Shown piece by piece: positions 26,492-35,650 of a DNA stretch of 64,000 nucleotides. Origin of the DNA: Pseudovibrio axinellae (GTDB taxonomy: Bacteria > Pseudomonadota > Alphaproteobacteria > Rhizobiales > Stappiaceae); assembly GCF_900110875.1 (NCBI RefSeq), contig NZ_FOFM01000002.1, forward strand, positions 186,001-250,000, read 5' to 3'. Below the pieces are notes generated by a model. That model did not search any database and was not told the origin of the DNA. It saw nothing but the letters and a program-made list of their open reading frames with translations. Position 1 is the first letter of the stretch, and the number at the start of each line of letters is the position of its first letter. The translations under genes and the position numbers were made by a program.

Positions 26492-28937
26492 GCGGCGCGT
26501 TGGCAGACTGCCCTCGCCCGCCGTTTTGGCCTGCCAGCTGCTCAGCAAGCGACTGCGCCCCTTTGCGCAAAGACTCCAGCGCCTGGCTCTGTTCAGAAAC
26601 CGCCTCGTCCGCTTGTTGTGCCCCAAGCGCCTCGCCTGCTTCTTCCATGGAGTTTCCAGCACTGTCGAGGTCTTTGCTTGGCTTGGCCCCGTTATTCGCC
26701 ATGCTATCGAGCAGTTTTTGCAGTTCGTCAGAAAGGTTTCGTTGCTGCCTTTGAAGTTGGCGGAAAGCTTGCTCAGCCTCCTCGTCACTCATCTGATCAG
26801 CCGGGCTCCGCTTCCCATTTGGTCTGTTTGCGCGCGGATTTTGGCCATCAGGATCAAACTTATGCGTCTCATCCATCAAATTGCGCTGCTTTTCGATCAT
26901 GTCGCCCAGGCCTTCTAAAGCTTGCAGCATCTGTCGTTGCTGTTCACTTGGCGTTGGTTGTTGCTGCGCATTTTGCATGTTCTCCAGCATCTGCTGCATT
27001 TGCGCCAACAGCTCGCGGGCAGCTTCCAAAGAACCGGTTTTGGCGAGTTCTTCCATACGGCGCAGCATGTCATCCAAATCACGAGGCGTAATCTGCTGAG
27101 CATTTTCATTCATCGGCATTTGGCCAAGCTGCTGCGGATTGTCCTTCATTTGTTGCGCCATCGACTTCAAGTAATTATCCAGTGCCTTGCGCAAATCACT
27201 CATCAATTCAGCGATTTCCTGCTCAGAAGCGCCCTGCTCCAAAGCGCGTCGCAAGGCTTCCTGTGCCTCTCGCAAAGCTCTCTCGGCTGCAGAAAGCCCG
27301 CCATCCTCAATGGTGAGCGCCACATTCCAAAGCACATCCAACATGGTGGTGAGTTGTTCATCTGTGTTGGCGGCAACAAGCTCACTATACGCAAACCGCA
27401 GCGGCAAATAAGAGCCTGCATCGTTGATGAAACGCTCTGGTGCAATCATCACCATATCCAGCGCATCAACAACCTGAGGGTAACTCTCCACGTTCATCGC
27501 AAGTTTACGCCGTTGCTCAACCACTGCACGCGCTAAAGGCTTGTTGAACCGTCTCTCAGGCAGCTTGATATACACGGGCTGCGAGCGCCCTTCCTGCTCG
27601 GCCTCATCCCGGGCCACAAGCACAAGAGCAACCTCAGACCCAGCCCACGGATGCGCTGTCAGGTCTTGATAGGTCTGCCCCACAGACATGCTCGCATCTT
27701 TGGGCGGCAAGCTCAGGTTAAATCGGGGCGCCTCAACCAGAGACCGGCCCGGCTCATCATTTGCATCGCCACGCTGCACTTTTTCCATGATTGCTTCGGC
27801 AGAAACCACGCGGTAGTCATCTTGAACCAGATAAGTCAGCTTAAGGCTGCCAGAAAGTTGCTCCTCCGGGTCGTCAAACAAGCGAATACGGGGCGGTAAG
27901 TCCGGGCGAATGGCAATCTTCCAGGAATATTGCGGCGACCCATCTTGCAAGATCTGTAAACGTCCACTCGCATTCAGCGGAAACCGCCATTCAGTGCTCT
28001 TCAGCTCCTCTGAGGTTTCACCAGCTCTTGTTTGCTCCCGTTCCGGCTCCACAAACTCCTGCCCGCGGGCAGAGAAGTAGACAACCGAGAAATCACTGGT
28101 TCCCTGTGCCCGCACTAGCACCTCACTTCCACTCGCAATGGAAAGCGCGTCATCCACGTCACGAAGTTGATTTGCATCTCCGCTCAAGAACACCGGAGCC
28201 TCTCCAGTGTAGGGAGGCGGCGTTATCCAGGCATCAATTCTTGCAGATATGACAGTTCCAACACTTTGAGACTGGAAAGGTAGGAGAAGATTCGACCATC
28301 GGTTCGCATCCGAAATGGAATATCCAACCACGAGCAACATAACGGCAAGAACTCGTAGCCCGTAAGGGTCCTTTGTAAAACCGCGAGGGTTTACGCCGCC
28401 TACTCGCAGGTTTTTCAGTCGCTCGCGTAAACGCTTTTGGTGCACAGCCCAAAGAGCAAGGGCTGCTTCATCGTCTGTGCCTGTTGCCTGCTCATCGTTG
28501 TAGGAGAGCAAGGGCCTGTGTAGTAAGTCGCTTGCAATCTCAACTTTGCGCAACCCCTCCGCTTCATCAGGAAGTTTCAGGTTTAACAGCGGATAGCAGC
28601 TCCACATGAACCCGGCAAGCAAGGCAATAGAACCGAAAGCTGAGAGATAAAAACCAAGCAGCTGCCAAACCCCAAGAAAGCTCAGGGCCACATAAAAGCA
28701 GGAAATAATCAATGGAATCTGCGCAACGGGCCAGAACCGCTCCCAAAACAAATACAGCCGAGCTTCAAAAGCCAGCCTCTTCAATCTGTGGGGGAGTTTT
28801 TGAGAAAACAGGTATTTCCAGAAAGCGATAGTCTCGGCATTTTCGCCGCAGTGCCCATCATGCCCTCGCAAATCATTTGCTGAAGCAATGACATTCTCAG
28901 GGGTGTTGTTAGCGCTATTCTCTTTCTGATGCGTCAC
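26301..28937 (-). CDS. TIGR02302 / DUF4175 family protein
   Basis: An 878-residue protein of the alphaproteobacterial TIGR02302 (DUF4175) family, function unknown. Membrane segments near residues 72-92, 98-118 and 193-210 flank a cytoplasmic loop; a beta-rich region (about 230-480, SWKIAIRPDLPPRIRLFDDPEE) is followed by a long helical, Gln/Glu/Met-rich segment (about 560-820) with many LQRQQRNLSDELQKLL-like heptads, predicted coiled coil. The C-terminus DPERPQLELEYLERLMKRY is conserved in the family. It lies downstream of lysA on the same strand. Its 3' end is overlapped by the EamA gene. Confidence 0.87.
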   Translation of the reverse strand: MTHQKENSANNTPENVIASANDLRGHDGHCGENAETIAFWKYLFSQKLPHRLKRLAFEARLYLFWERFWPVAQIPLIISCFYVALSFLGVWQLLGFYLSAFGSIALLAGFMWSCYPLLNLKLPDEAEGLRKVEIASDLLHRPLLSYNDEQATGTDDEAALALWAVHQKRLRERLKNLRVGGVNPRGFTKDPYGLRVLAVMLLVVGYSISDANRWSNLLLPFQSQSVGTVISARIDAWITPPPYTGEAPVFLSGDANQLRDVDDALSIASGSEVLVRAQGTSDFSVVYFSARGQEFVEPEREQTRAGETSEELKSTEWRFPLNASGRLQILQDGSPQYSWKIAIRPDLPPRIRLFDDPEEQLSGSLKLTYLVQDDYRVVSAEAIMEKVQRGDANDEPGRSLVEAPRFNLSLPPKDASMSVGQTYQDLTAHPWAGSEVALVLVARDEAEQEGRSQPVYIKLPERRFNKPLARAVVEQRRKLAMNVESYPQVVDALDMVMIAPERFINDAGSYLPLRFAYSELVAANTDEQLTTMLDVLWNVALTIEDGGLSAAERALREAQEALRRALEQGASEQEIAELMSDLRKALDNYLKSMAQQMKDNPQQLGQMPMNENAQQITPRDLDDMLRRMEELAKTGSLEAARELLAQMQQMLENMQNAQQQPTPSEQQRQMLQALEGLGDMIEKQRNLMDETHKFDPDGQNPRANRPNGKRSPADQMSDEEAEQAFRQLQRQQRNLSDELQKLLDSMANNGAKPSKDLDSAGNSMEEAGEALGAQQADEAVSEQSQALESLRKGAQSLAEQLAGQNGGRGQSANAPLNEDPLGRMRRVEGPEFGSQVKVPDEIEVQRARRILEELRRRLSDPERPQLELEYLERLMKRY

Positions 28938-28948
28938 TTAGGCCTCGC

Positions 28949-28990
28949 TAATCGCCGCCTGCCTTTTTTCTTTTTAGCATACGGCGATTA
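28949..28990. repeat. Inverted repeat between lysA and TIGR02302
   Basis: TAATCGCCG (28949-28957) and CGGCGATTA (28982-28990) form perfect 9-bp arms around a 24-nt loop with two T-runs on the plus strand. In the minus-strand mRNA the hairpin would sit just upstream of the TIGR02302 ribosome-binding site (GAGG). A role in mRNA processing or translation control is possible. Confidence 0.45.
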
Positions 28991-29035
28991 ACGTCTATCG
29001 ACAATCTGGCAAACCTTAGGGGCTTCTATATAAGG

Positions 29036-30307
29036 TTAAGCCTTTTCAACCCAGTTAGGCACAACGTCCTGGTTGAGCAATTCATCATAGCTCTGGCGCT
29101 GACGAATAATGGCAAACTTATCGCCATCAACCAAAACCTCTGGCACCAGCAGGCGTGTATTGTACGTACCAGACTGCGTCGCGCCATAAGCGCCGGCAGA
29201 GTAGACAGCCAGCAGGTCGCCTTCTTCAAACTTCGGCATTTCGCGGTCACGAGCAAGGTAGTCGCCAGTTTCACAAACCGGACCAACAACATCAGCGAGC
29301 ATAGTTTCACCGTTTTGTCGCTCTTCACTCACTGCACCAATATCATGGTGTGCTTCATAAAGCGTTGGGCGGATCAGATCGTTCATTGCTGCATCAACAA
29401 TGACGAAATTCTTCGCTTCGCCTTCTTTACGGTAGATCGTTTCGGTAACGAGAATACCCGCATTTCCGGCGATCAGGCGTCCAGGTTCGGTGATAAGCTT
29501 CACACCAAGACGCTCGATATGCTTACGAACAATCTTTGCGTACTCTGTTGGCAAAGGCGCTTCAATGCCGCCGCCGTAAGGAATGCCAAGACCACCGCCC
29601 ACATCAAGGTGTTCGATCTCGATACCATCTTCCTTGAGCAGCCCAATCAACACACCAAGGCGTTCCAGTGCATCATCGAATGGCCCAAGCTCAGTGATCT
29701 GAGACCCAATATGCATGTCCATACCGGTCACTTTCAGGCCCGGCAGTTGCGAAGCTTCTTTGTAAGCAGCGCGCGCATGGTCCCAGGCAATGCCAAACTT
29801 ATTTGCAGCCAAACCGGTAGAGATCTTGGCGTGGGTCTTTGCATCCACATCTGGGTTGATGCGCAAAGAGATCGGTGCAACCTTGCCCATCTCTGTGGCG
29901 ACCGCAGAAAGACGCCTCAGTTCTGGTTCGGATTCCACATTGAAACAAAGGATGCCAGCATCCAGCGCAAAGCGCATTTCCTGACGAGTTTTGCCAACGC
30001 CGGAGAACACAACCTTGTTTGCAGGAATACCCGCTTTCAGCGCACGGCGCAGTTCCCCTTCAGAAACAACATCCGCACCAGCGCCAACCTTAGCCAGCAC
30101 TGTCAAAATGGCGATATTGGAGTTCGCCTTCATTGCATAACAGGTCAGGTGCTCTATGCCATCAAACGCACCATCAAAAACCTTGAAGTGACGTTCAAAT
30201 GTTGCGCGGGAATAGCAGTAAAATGGTGTACCAACGTCCGCCGCGATGTCAGTCAGCGCAACGTCTTCAGCGTGAAGCACGCCATCCTTAAATTCGAAGT
30301 GGTGCAA
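29036..30307 (-). CDS. lysA: Diaminopimelate decarboxylase LysA
   Basis: LysA converts meso-diaminopimelate to lysine, the last step of the pathway. The 423-residue fold-type III PLP enzyme has Lys60 (CYAMKANSN) as the cofactor lysine, DVGGGLGIPY as the phosphate-binding glycine loop, ITEPGRLIAGNAG, and the catalytic cysteine in GPVCETGDYLA. The length is normal. It lies between the small lipoprotein gene and TIGR02302, the arrangement argH-lipoprotein-lysA-TIGR02302 being common in Hyphomicrobiales. Confidence 0.97.
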   Translation of the reverse strand: MHHFEFKDGVLHAEDVALTDIAADVGTPFYCYSRATFERHFKVFDGAFDGIEHLTCYAMKANSNIAILTVLAKVGAGADVVSEGELRRALKAGIPANKVVFSGVGKTRQEMRFALDAGILCFNVESEPELRRLSAVATEMGKVAPISLRINPDVDAKTHAKISTGLAANKFGIAWDHARAAYKEASQLPGLKVTGMDMHIGSQITELGPFDDALERLGVLIGLLKEDGIEIEHLDVGGGLGIPYGGGIEAPLPTEYAKIVRKHIERLGVKLITEPGRLIAGNAGILVTETIYRKEGEAKNFVIVDAAMNDLIRPTLYEAHHDIGAVSEERQNGETMLADVVGPVCETGDYLARDREMPKFEEGDLLAVYSAGAYGATQSGTYNTRLLVPEVLVDGDKFAIIRQRQSYDELLNQDVVPNWVEKA

Positions 30308-30355
30308 TGTAAGTCCTCTGCGCTGGTCCTACCCTCGCGGGTTTAGCAAACCAGT

Positions 30356-30625
30356 TTAAAAATTGAAGTCGGGATCGCTGCTATCCGCACCAATCAATGG
30401 ATCCAGAAACAGGCTTTCATCCTTGTCACCTGGAACCTGAGGAACAGGAGCATCATTCAGGGGCGGCGTTGCACCATCTGCACTCGCCTGAGCCTGACTT
30501 GGTGATTCCAAGCTGCCTTTACGCCCACACGCCGAAACACTCAGACCAAGCGCAACAATTGTGAGGCCAATCAGAAGTTTGGAACTACGGCTTTTTGTAA
30601 TAACTGTCATGCCTTGCAAGCTCAT
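30356..30625 (-). CDS. Small lipoprotein, LptM/YifL-like
   Basis: An 89-residue predicted lipoprotein. The signal peptide ends with the lipobox VSAC, followed by GRKGSLE, the CGxKGxL-like start typical of the YifL/LptM group, which in E. coli sits beside dapF and helps LptD mature. The rest is Pro/Asp-rich and disordered. I start at ATG 30625 because GGAG lies 9 nt upstream; Met 5 codons later is an alternative. Position between argH and lysA fits the family context. Confidence 0.82.
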   Translation of the reverse strand: MSLQGMTVITKSRSSKLLIGLTIVALGLSVSACGRKGSLESPSQAQASADGATPPLNDAPVPQVPGDKDESLFLDPLIGADSSDPDFNF

Positions 30626-30763
30626 TGTTGTCTGCTCCAACTTGGATGGTCTTCCCAAACCAGAAATCCTACCTAATGACCGGCTCAGTCAAGCCCAAGC
30701 CGGTTCTCTGCATCATTTCTGCACCGGAACACCAGTGACTGCAAGATCATCCGAAGAACAGGA

Positions 30764-32164
30764 TTACTTTTCTGTCTTCTGCTCTCGTTCAAGCTGCTTA
30801 AGCCAACGGCGAGATTGCTTGCGCACATTCACCGGGCTTGTGCCGCCGTATGAAACACGACTGCGAACAGATTTATCAACGGAAAGAACGCTGTAGATGT
30901 CATCTGTTATTTTCGGCTCAACACTTTGCATCTCTTCAAGCGTCAGGCGGTGAAGCTCCACCCCTTTGTCGACAGCTATCTTAACAAGTGCACCAGTTAC
31001 ATGGTGAGCATCACGGAAAGGCATGCCAACAACACGAACACACCAGTCCGCCAAATCGGTCGCAGTCGAGTAACCAGAACCAGCAGCTTTCTTTAGCGTT
31101 TTCACGTTTGGCTCAAGGTCGCGCATCATACCGGTCATCGCAGCAAGAGCGAGCGAAAGGTTCGGCAACGCATCAAATGCCTGCTCTTTATCTTCCTGCA
31201 TGTCTTTCGAGTACGTCAGCGGAAGACCCTTCATCATCACAAGAAGAGAGTTCAAAGCACCGTAAATACGGCCCGTTTTCGCGCGAATAAGCTCAGCAGC
31301 ATCCGGGTTCTTTTTCTGCGGCATAATGGAAGAGCCGGTCGAGAACTTGTCAGAAAGCTTGATGAAACCGAACTGTGCAGAACACCAAATCACAATCTCT
31401 TCAGCCAGACGAGACAAATGCATTGCACAGATAGACGCATCCGCTAACGCTTCAATGGCAAAGTCACGGTCAGAAACTCCGTCCAAAGAGTTGGCTGTTG
31501 GGCGGTCGAACCCAAGCGCGGCAGCCGTCATTTCGCGATCAATCGGGAAAGAGGTGCCAGCAAGAGCGGCACAGCCAAGCGGGCTTTCGTTCATCCGAAC
31601 ACGCGCATCTTGAAGGCGCGAGCGGTCGCGGGAGAACATTTCCACATATGCCATCAGGTGATGACCAAATGTCACAGGCTGAGCAGACTGAAGGTGCGTA
31701 AAGCCCGGCATCACGACCGCAGCATGTTCCTCAGCCTTCTCGGAAAGCGCCTGCATCAGGTCTGTCACCTGCGCCTCAAGATCGTCAAGGGAATCGCGGA
31801 CCCATAAGCGGAAATCGGTAGCTACCTGGTCATTTCGGGAGCGACCCGTATGAAGCCGGCCAGCCGTCGGGCCGATCAATTCCGCCAAGCGCGCTTCGAT
31901 ATTCATGTGAATGTCTTCAAGCGCACGAGAGAAGGTGAAAGTGCCGCCTTCGATCTCTGACAAAATTGTGTCTAGACCCTGAGCTATCTTTTCGGCATCT
32001 TCTGCGCTAACGATGCCCTGTGACGCCAACATGCTAACATGAGCCTTGGACCCGGCTATGTCTTGTCGGTAGAGCTTTCGATCAAAATCGATGGAAGCGT
32101 TGATCTCTTCCATGATTGCGTCTGGCCCTTCCGCAAAACGGCCCCCCCACATGCGGTTGCTCAT
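30764..32164 (-). CDS. argH: Argininosuccinate lyase ArgH
   Basis: ArgH splits argininosuccinate into arginine and fumarate. The 466-residue protein of the fumarase/aspartase superfamily starts [10 protein letters not shown], and shows [26 protein letters not shown] (catalytic His), and the signature [12 protein letters not shown] with the catalytic Ser loop. I start at ATG 32164, with GAGG 6 nt upstream; a further in-frame ATG 12 nt upstream is possible. Only 29 bp separate it from the divergent tlpA start. Confidence 0.97.
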   Translation of the reverse strand: MSNRMWGGRFAEGPDAIMEEINASIDFDRKLYRQDIAGSKAHVSMLASQGIVSAEDAEKIAQGLDTILSEIEGGTFTFSRALEDIHMNIEARLAELIGPTAGRLHTGRSRNDQVATDFRLWVRDSLDDLEAQVTDLMQALSEKAEEHAAVVMPGFTHLQSAQPVTFGHHLMAYVEMFSRDRSRLQDARVRMNESPLGCAALAGTSFPIDREMTAAALGFDRPTANSLDGVSDRDFAIEALADASICAMHLSRLAEEIVIWCSAQFGFIKLSDKFSTGSSIMPQKKNPDAAELIRAKTGRIYGALNSLLVMMKGLPLTYSKDMQEDKEQAFDALPNLSLALAAMTGMMRDLEPNVKTLKKAAGSGYSTATDLADWCVRVVGMPFRDAHHVTGALVKIAVDKGVELHRLTLEEMQSVEPKITDDIYSVLSVDKSVRSRVSYGGTSPVNVRKQSRRWLKQLEREQKTEK

Positions 32165-32193
32165 GTCTAGCCTCATTATGATTTGGGTTTAAT

Positions 32194-32877
32194 ATGAAGA
32201 AACTGACAGTTACCGGAAAGTTCAGCCTTGGAAAAGGGCTTATTGTAGCATTCGCGGGATTTGTCGTCGTAGGTGGAGCCGTATGGGCGCTTAATCAGCA
32301 AAAAAGCGCTGAACCACAAGCCCTCGCCTGCGCTTCTTCAATGAATACAGCAAAAAATCTCAAGAGTTTGACCACCGGCGAAATGGCGTCTTTTCTGCCC
32401 TCACAGAAGCCTTTGAACCTCTCACAACTGAAATTCAACGATGCCGACGGCAATCTGATCAAAATGTCAGATCTTAAGGGCACCAAACTGCTCAACCTGT
32501 GGGCCACCTGGTGTGCCCCATGCCGCAAAGAAATGCCTCACCTTGATAAGCTCCAGCGCGAAGCCGGTGACGAGGCATTTAACGTGATTGCTGTGAATAT
32601 GGACCGCGGTGAAAATAATCCAAAGCCGCTGACATTCCTCAGTGATATTGGCGTGACGGATCTCGCATACTTCTCAGATCACACCATGGCCACGTTCAAC
32701 AACCTACGTGCCAAGGGCAAGGCACCGGGCCTGCCAAGCACAATCATGATTGGCGAAGACGGCTGCGAAATCGGCACCATGTTCGGCCCCGCGGACTGGG
32801 CATCCCCTGAAGCCTTTACGCTGGTAAATGCAGCACTGGCCGGACAGAAAGAAGATCAGACCGCCCAAGCCAATTAA
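32194..32877 (+). CDS. tlpA: TlpA-family periplasmic thiol:disulfide oxidoreductase
   Basis: A 227-residue membrane-anchored thioredoxin-like protein. One N-terminal membrane segment (about 16-34) is followed by a thioredoxin fold with the active site WATWCAPC (Cys107 and Cys110). In Bradyrhizobium, TlpA keeps cytochrome oxidase copper sites reduced during assembly; the same role here is inferred. An additional cysteine (Cys46) lies close to the membrane and another near residue 190, as seen in TlpA proteins. Divergent from argH. Confidence 0.88.
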   Translation: MKKLTVTGKFSLGKGLIVAFAGFVVVGGAVWALNQQKSAEPQALACASSMNTAKNLKSLTTGEMASFLPSQKPLNLSQLKFNDADGNLIKMSDLKGTKLLNLWATWCAPCRKEMPHLDKLQREAGDEAFNVIAVNMDRGENNPKPLTFLSDIGVTDLAYFSDHTMATFNNLRAKGKAPGLPSTIMIGEDGCEIGTMFGPADWASPEAFTLVNAALAGQKEDQTAQAN

Positions 32878-32916
32878 AGAACTGATGAGCCTACCTCAAA
32901 ATTCTTGGGGCAGGCT

Positions 32917-33297
32917 CTAACTCACATTTGTTGTATCCGTTGCGCACACCCGCAGCCGATGTCCATCTGGATCAACAGCAACAAACGTATACCCAAAATC
33001 CAGATCAACCGGTTCCATGAGTATTGAAATGCCCTTCTCTTTCCAAACGGTAAAAACCTGATCGACCTTTTCACGGCTAACATCGCTCAGTGACAGCTCA
33101 AACCCTCCAAAGGATGGTTCAGGCTTAGGATCAATGCCCTGTGCAAATTGCAACCCGAGAGTGACATCTTCTCCCAAAGAGAACAGCGAAAATTCCTGAA
33201 ACCTCTCGATCGGACCGCTTTGCAGAACATCCGAATAAAACTCAGTGCTTTTCTCAACGTCGTCGACATAGAGAATAACGCTATTGGGCTTAAACAT
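32917..33297 (-). CDS. VOC-family (glyoxalase/dioxygenase fold) protein
   Basis: A 126-residue protein with the VOC fold: VILYVDDVEKSTEFYSDVL opens the first beta-alpha-beta unit and FGYTFVAVDPDGHRLRVCA closes the second. Metal-dependent activity, if any, cannot be named; members include lyases, dioxygenases and antibiotic-binding proteins. The start at ATG 33297 is chosen for GGGG 7 nt upstream; a GTG 6 nt earlier is less likely. It converges with tlpA. Confidence 0.85.
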   Translation of the reverse strand: MFKPNSVILYVDDVEKSTEFYSDVLQSGPIERFQEFSLFSLGEDVTLGLQFAQGIDPKPEPSFGGFELSLSDVSREKVDQVFTVWKEKGISILMEPVDLDFGYTFVAVDPDGHRLRVCATDTTNVS

Positions 33298-33385
33298 ACT
33301 CACACCCCGTTATCTTGAAAATCAAAGAAACAAACAGATTGCTGCAATCTCAGAATAGCCCCTGCACCAAGAAATATCTTTGATC

Positions 33386-34267
33386 TTACCCCTTACCCGG
33401 GACCGGGCGTTCTCTCATTCTCATCAAACCTTCCTGCACAGCAGAAGCGACGAGAACGCCGTCACGCGTATACAAGCTGCCACGGCTAAATCCGCGTCCT
33501 CCGGCAGAGCGTGGGCTGTCCTGCGTATAGAGCAGCCATTCATCACAGCGAAAATCACTGTGGAACCACATGGCGTGATCCAGACTTGCGACCTGCAAGT
33601 TTGGCACAAACACATTGATGCCATGGGGGAACAGAGCCGTGTCCAGCAAGGTCATATCTGAAGCATAGGCCAGAACACACTGGTGAATACGAGGATCATC
33701 CGGCAGTTTTGCAGCGGCACGCACCCAGACATGCTGCACAGGCTCCTGCTTTTTGCGAGAAAAGTACTGCCCCAGATCCAGCGGACGCAGTTCAATCGGG
33801 CGCTCACGCTTCCAGTATTTTTGAACAGGCTCTGGCGCTGTGGCGATCAACTCCTCGGAAATGTCAGAGATCGGCATCAAGTCTTCCGGCATCGGCACAT
33901 CCGGCATTTCGATCTGATGCTCCAACCCCTTTTCCACGCGCTGGAAAGACGCGGACATAGAAAAGATCGCATGACCATGCTGGATCGCCACAACACGACG
34001 TGTCGTAAAGCTGCCACCGTCACGAATACGGTCGACCTCGTAGATGATCGGGATCTTCGGGTCGCCCGGCCGCAAGAAGTAGCCATGCAGGGAGTTTGCC
34101 TGCCGTTCCTCACCAACCGTACGCGAAGCCGCAACAAGCGCCTGACCGACAACCTGGCCTCCAAAAACGCGCTGCCAACCACTTTGCGGGCTTGTTCCTC
34201 GGAAGAGATTTTCTTCCAATTTTTCCAGATCCAAAAGGTCCAGCAAATTTTCAACAGCCTTCGTCAT
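33386..34267 (-). CDS. tesB: Acyl-CoA thioesterase II TesB
   Basis: TesB hydrolyses medium- and long-chain acyl-CoAs. The 293-residue double-hotdog protein shows ENLFRGTSPQSGWQRVFGGQVVGQAL and HGYFLRPGDPKIPIIYEVDRIRDGGSF in the first hotdog, and LDHAMWFHSDFRCDEWLLYTQDSP with GRGFSRGSLYTRDGVLVAS in the second; the catalytic Asp/Thr/Gln network includes the Asp of LDHAMW. Start at MTKAVENLL follows the family; the frame is open a further 53 codons upstream without support and into the divergent gene. Confidence 0.93.
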   Translation of the reverse strand: MTKAVENLLDLLDLEKLEENLFRGTSPQSGWQRVFGGQVVGQALVAASRTVGEERQANSLHGYFLRPGDPKIPIIYEVDRIRDGGSFTTRRVVAIQHGHAIFSMSASFQRVEKGLEHQIEMPDVPMPEDLMPISDISEELIATAPEPVQKYWKRERPIELRPLDLGQYFSRKKQEPVQHVWVRAAAKLPDDPRIHQCVLAYASDMTLLDTALFPHGINVFVPNLQVASLDHAMWFHSDFRCDEWLLYTQDSPRSAGGRGFSRGSLYTRDGVLVASAVQEGLMRMRERPVPGKG

Positions 34268-34338
34268 AGCAGACAAACCTATTTTTGTAGTGATTTCGAT
34301 TGCATGTGAGTAGTGTGGCGCTATATCGATAGTGTCAA

Positions 34339-34357
34339 CGGTTAATTGGGCTAACCG
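34339..34357. repeat. Inverted repeat in the tesB / UbiH-type divergent promoter region
   Basis: CGGTTA-ATTGGGC-TAACCG, perfect 6-bp arms with a 7-nt spacer, 22 bp before the ATG of the hydroxylase. It could be an operator serving both directions, or a leader hairpin. Confidence 0.4.
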
Positions 34358-34379
34358 AGCGATTACAGGAAAGAGTTCT

Positions 34380-35621
34380 ATGAGCAAGAAACAGGCTGCT
34401 ACTAAGGATCTGTATGACGTTGCCATTGGTGGCGGTGGTTATGTTGGACTTACGCTGGCACTTGCTTTGAAGCAATCAGAACCCTCCATGAAGATCGCAT
34501 TGGTGGACCTGCGCCCTCGCTCAGCAATTGAAAACGATCCACGCTCCTCGGCCATCGCCGCAGGTGCAGTTCGTATGCTGGAACAACTCGGCATCTGGCA
34601 CCAACTGGAAGCAGAAGCCCAACCCATCAACGAGATGATCGTCACAGACAGCAAGCTGCACGACAGCGTCCGCCCTGTGTTCCTGACGTTTGCTGGTGAT
34701 GTCGATGAAGGCGAACCATTTGCCCATATGGTTCAGAACAACCATATGGTCGGCGCATTGCATGATGCTGCCACGCAGGAAGGCGTTCACATCTTCGCGC
34801 CAGACAGCGTCAAAGACTTTGCAGTTGAACCTGCCAGCGTACAAATCACGCTTGGCGAAGGCAAAACGATCCACTCCCGCGTTATGATTGCCGCTGATGG
34901 TGTGCGTTCCAAACTGCGCGATCTGGCTGGCATCCATTGCAATCGCTGGAGCTATAATCAGAGCGGCATCGTCACCACCGTTGCACATGAGCGCCCGCAC
35001 AATGGCCGCGCAGAAGAACATTTCCTGCCATCAGGTCCATTTGCAATCCTGCCCCTTAAAGGCAACCGCTCCTCCATCGTATGGACCGAAAAAACGGCAG
35101 AAGCCAACCGTTTGGTCAATGGCGACGAGTTCACCTTTGAAATTGAGCTGGAACGCCGTTTCGGTCATCACCTTGGCGAGGTTAAACTCGCAGGCCCACG
35201 TCAGGCCTTCCCGCTCAACCTCGTTCTGGCGCGTTCCTTCGTCTCTAACCGCTTCGCTCTTGCCGGTGATGCGGCACACGGTATTCACCCAATCGCTGGT
35301 CAGGGCCTCAATTTCGGCTTTAAAGATGTTGCCGCCCTTTCAGAAGTGCTGGTGGATGCGCACCGCCTTGGCCTCGATATTGGCGCAGCTCACATTTTGG
35401 AGCGCTATCAGAGCTGGCGTCGCTTCGACACATGGCAGATGGGCATGACCACCGACGTGCTTAACCGTTTGTTCTCAAACAACATTGACCCGGTCCGTGC
35501 AGTACGAGACATCGGCCTTGGCCTTGTTGAGCGCATGCCATTCCTAAAGAAGTCTTTCATTGGAGAAGCTGCTGGTATGGCCGGTCCATCTCCAAAACTT
35601 CTTATGGGTAACCCACTGTAA
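34380..35621 (+). CDS. UbiH/UbiF/COQ6-family FAD monooxygenase
   Basis: A 413-residue flavoprotein hydroxylase of ubiquinone synthesis. DVAIGGGGYVGLTLALAL is the FAD-binding Rossmann fingerprint, VMIAADGVRSKLRD carries the DG motif, and FALAGDAAHGIHPIAGQGLNFGFKD the GD motif ending the FAD site. Which ring carbon it attacks cannot be read; Alphaproteobacteria often use one or two generalist enzymes (UbiL, UbiM). The start at ATG 34380 has AGGAAAGAG upstream. The SDR gene follows 29 bp later. Confidence 0.9.
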   Translation: MSKKQAATKDLYDVAIGGGGYVGLTLALALKQSEPSMKIALVDLRPRSAIENDPRSSAIAAGAVRMLEQLGIWHQLEAEAQPINEMIVTDSKLHDSVRPVFLTFAGDVDEGEPFAHMVQNNHMVGALHDAATQEGVHIFAPDSVKDFAVEPASVQITLGEGKTIHSRVMIAADGVRSKLRDLAGIHCNRWSYNQSGIVTTVAHERPHNGRAEEHFLPSGPFAILPLKGNRSSIVWTEKTAEANRLVNGDEFTFEIELERRFGHHLGEVKLAGPRQAFPLNLVLARSFVSNRFALAGDAAHGIHPIAGQGLNFGFKDVAALSEVLVDAHRLGLDIGAAHILERYQSWRRFDTWQMGMTTDVLNRLFSNNIDPVRAVRDIGLGLVERMPFLKKSFIGEAAGMAGPSPKLLMGNPL

Positions 35622-35650
35622 TACAGTTCTGAAGCAGGTTAGGAACACAC

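Noticed and set aside
32888-32918. Hairpin between tlpA and the VOC gene as a terminator
   Set aside because: The stem has mismatches and no T-run in either direction, so I left it out of the feature list.
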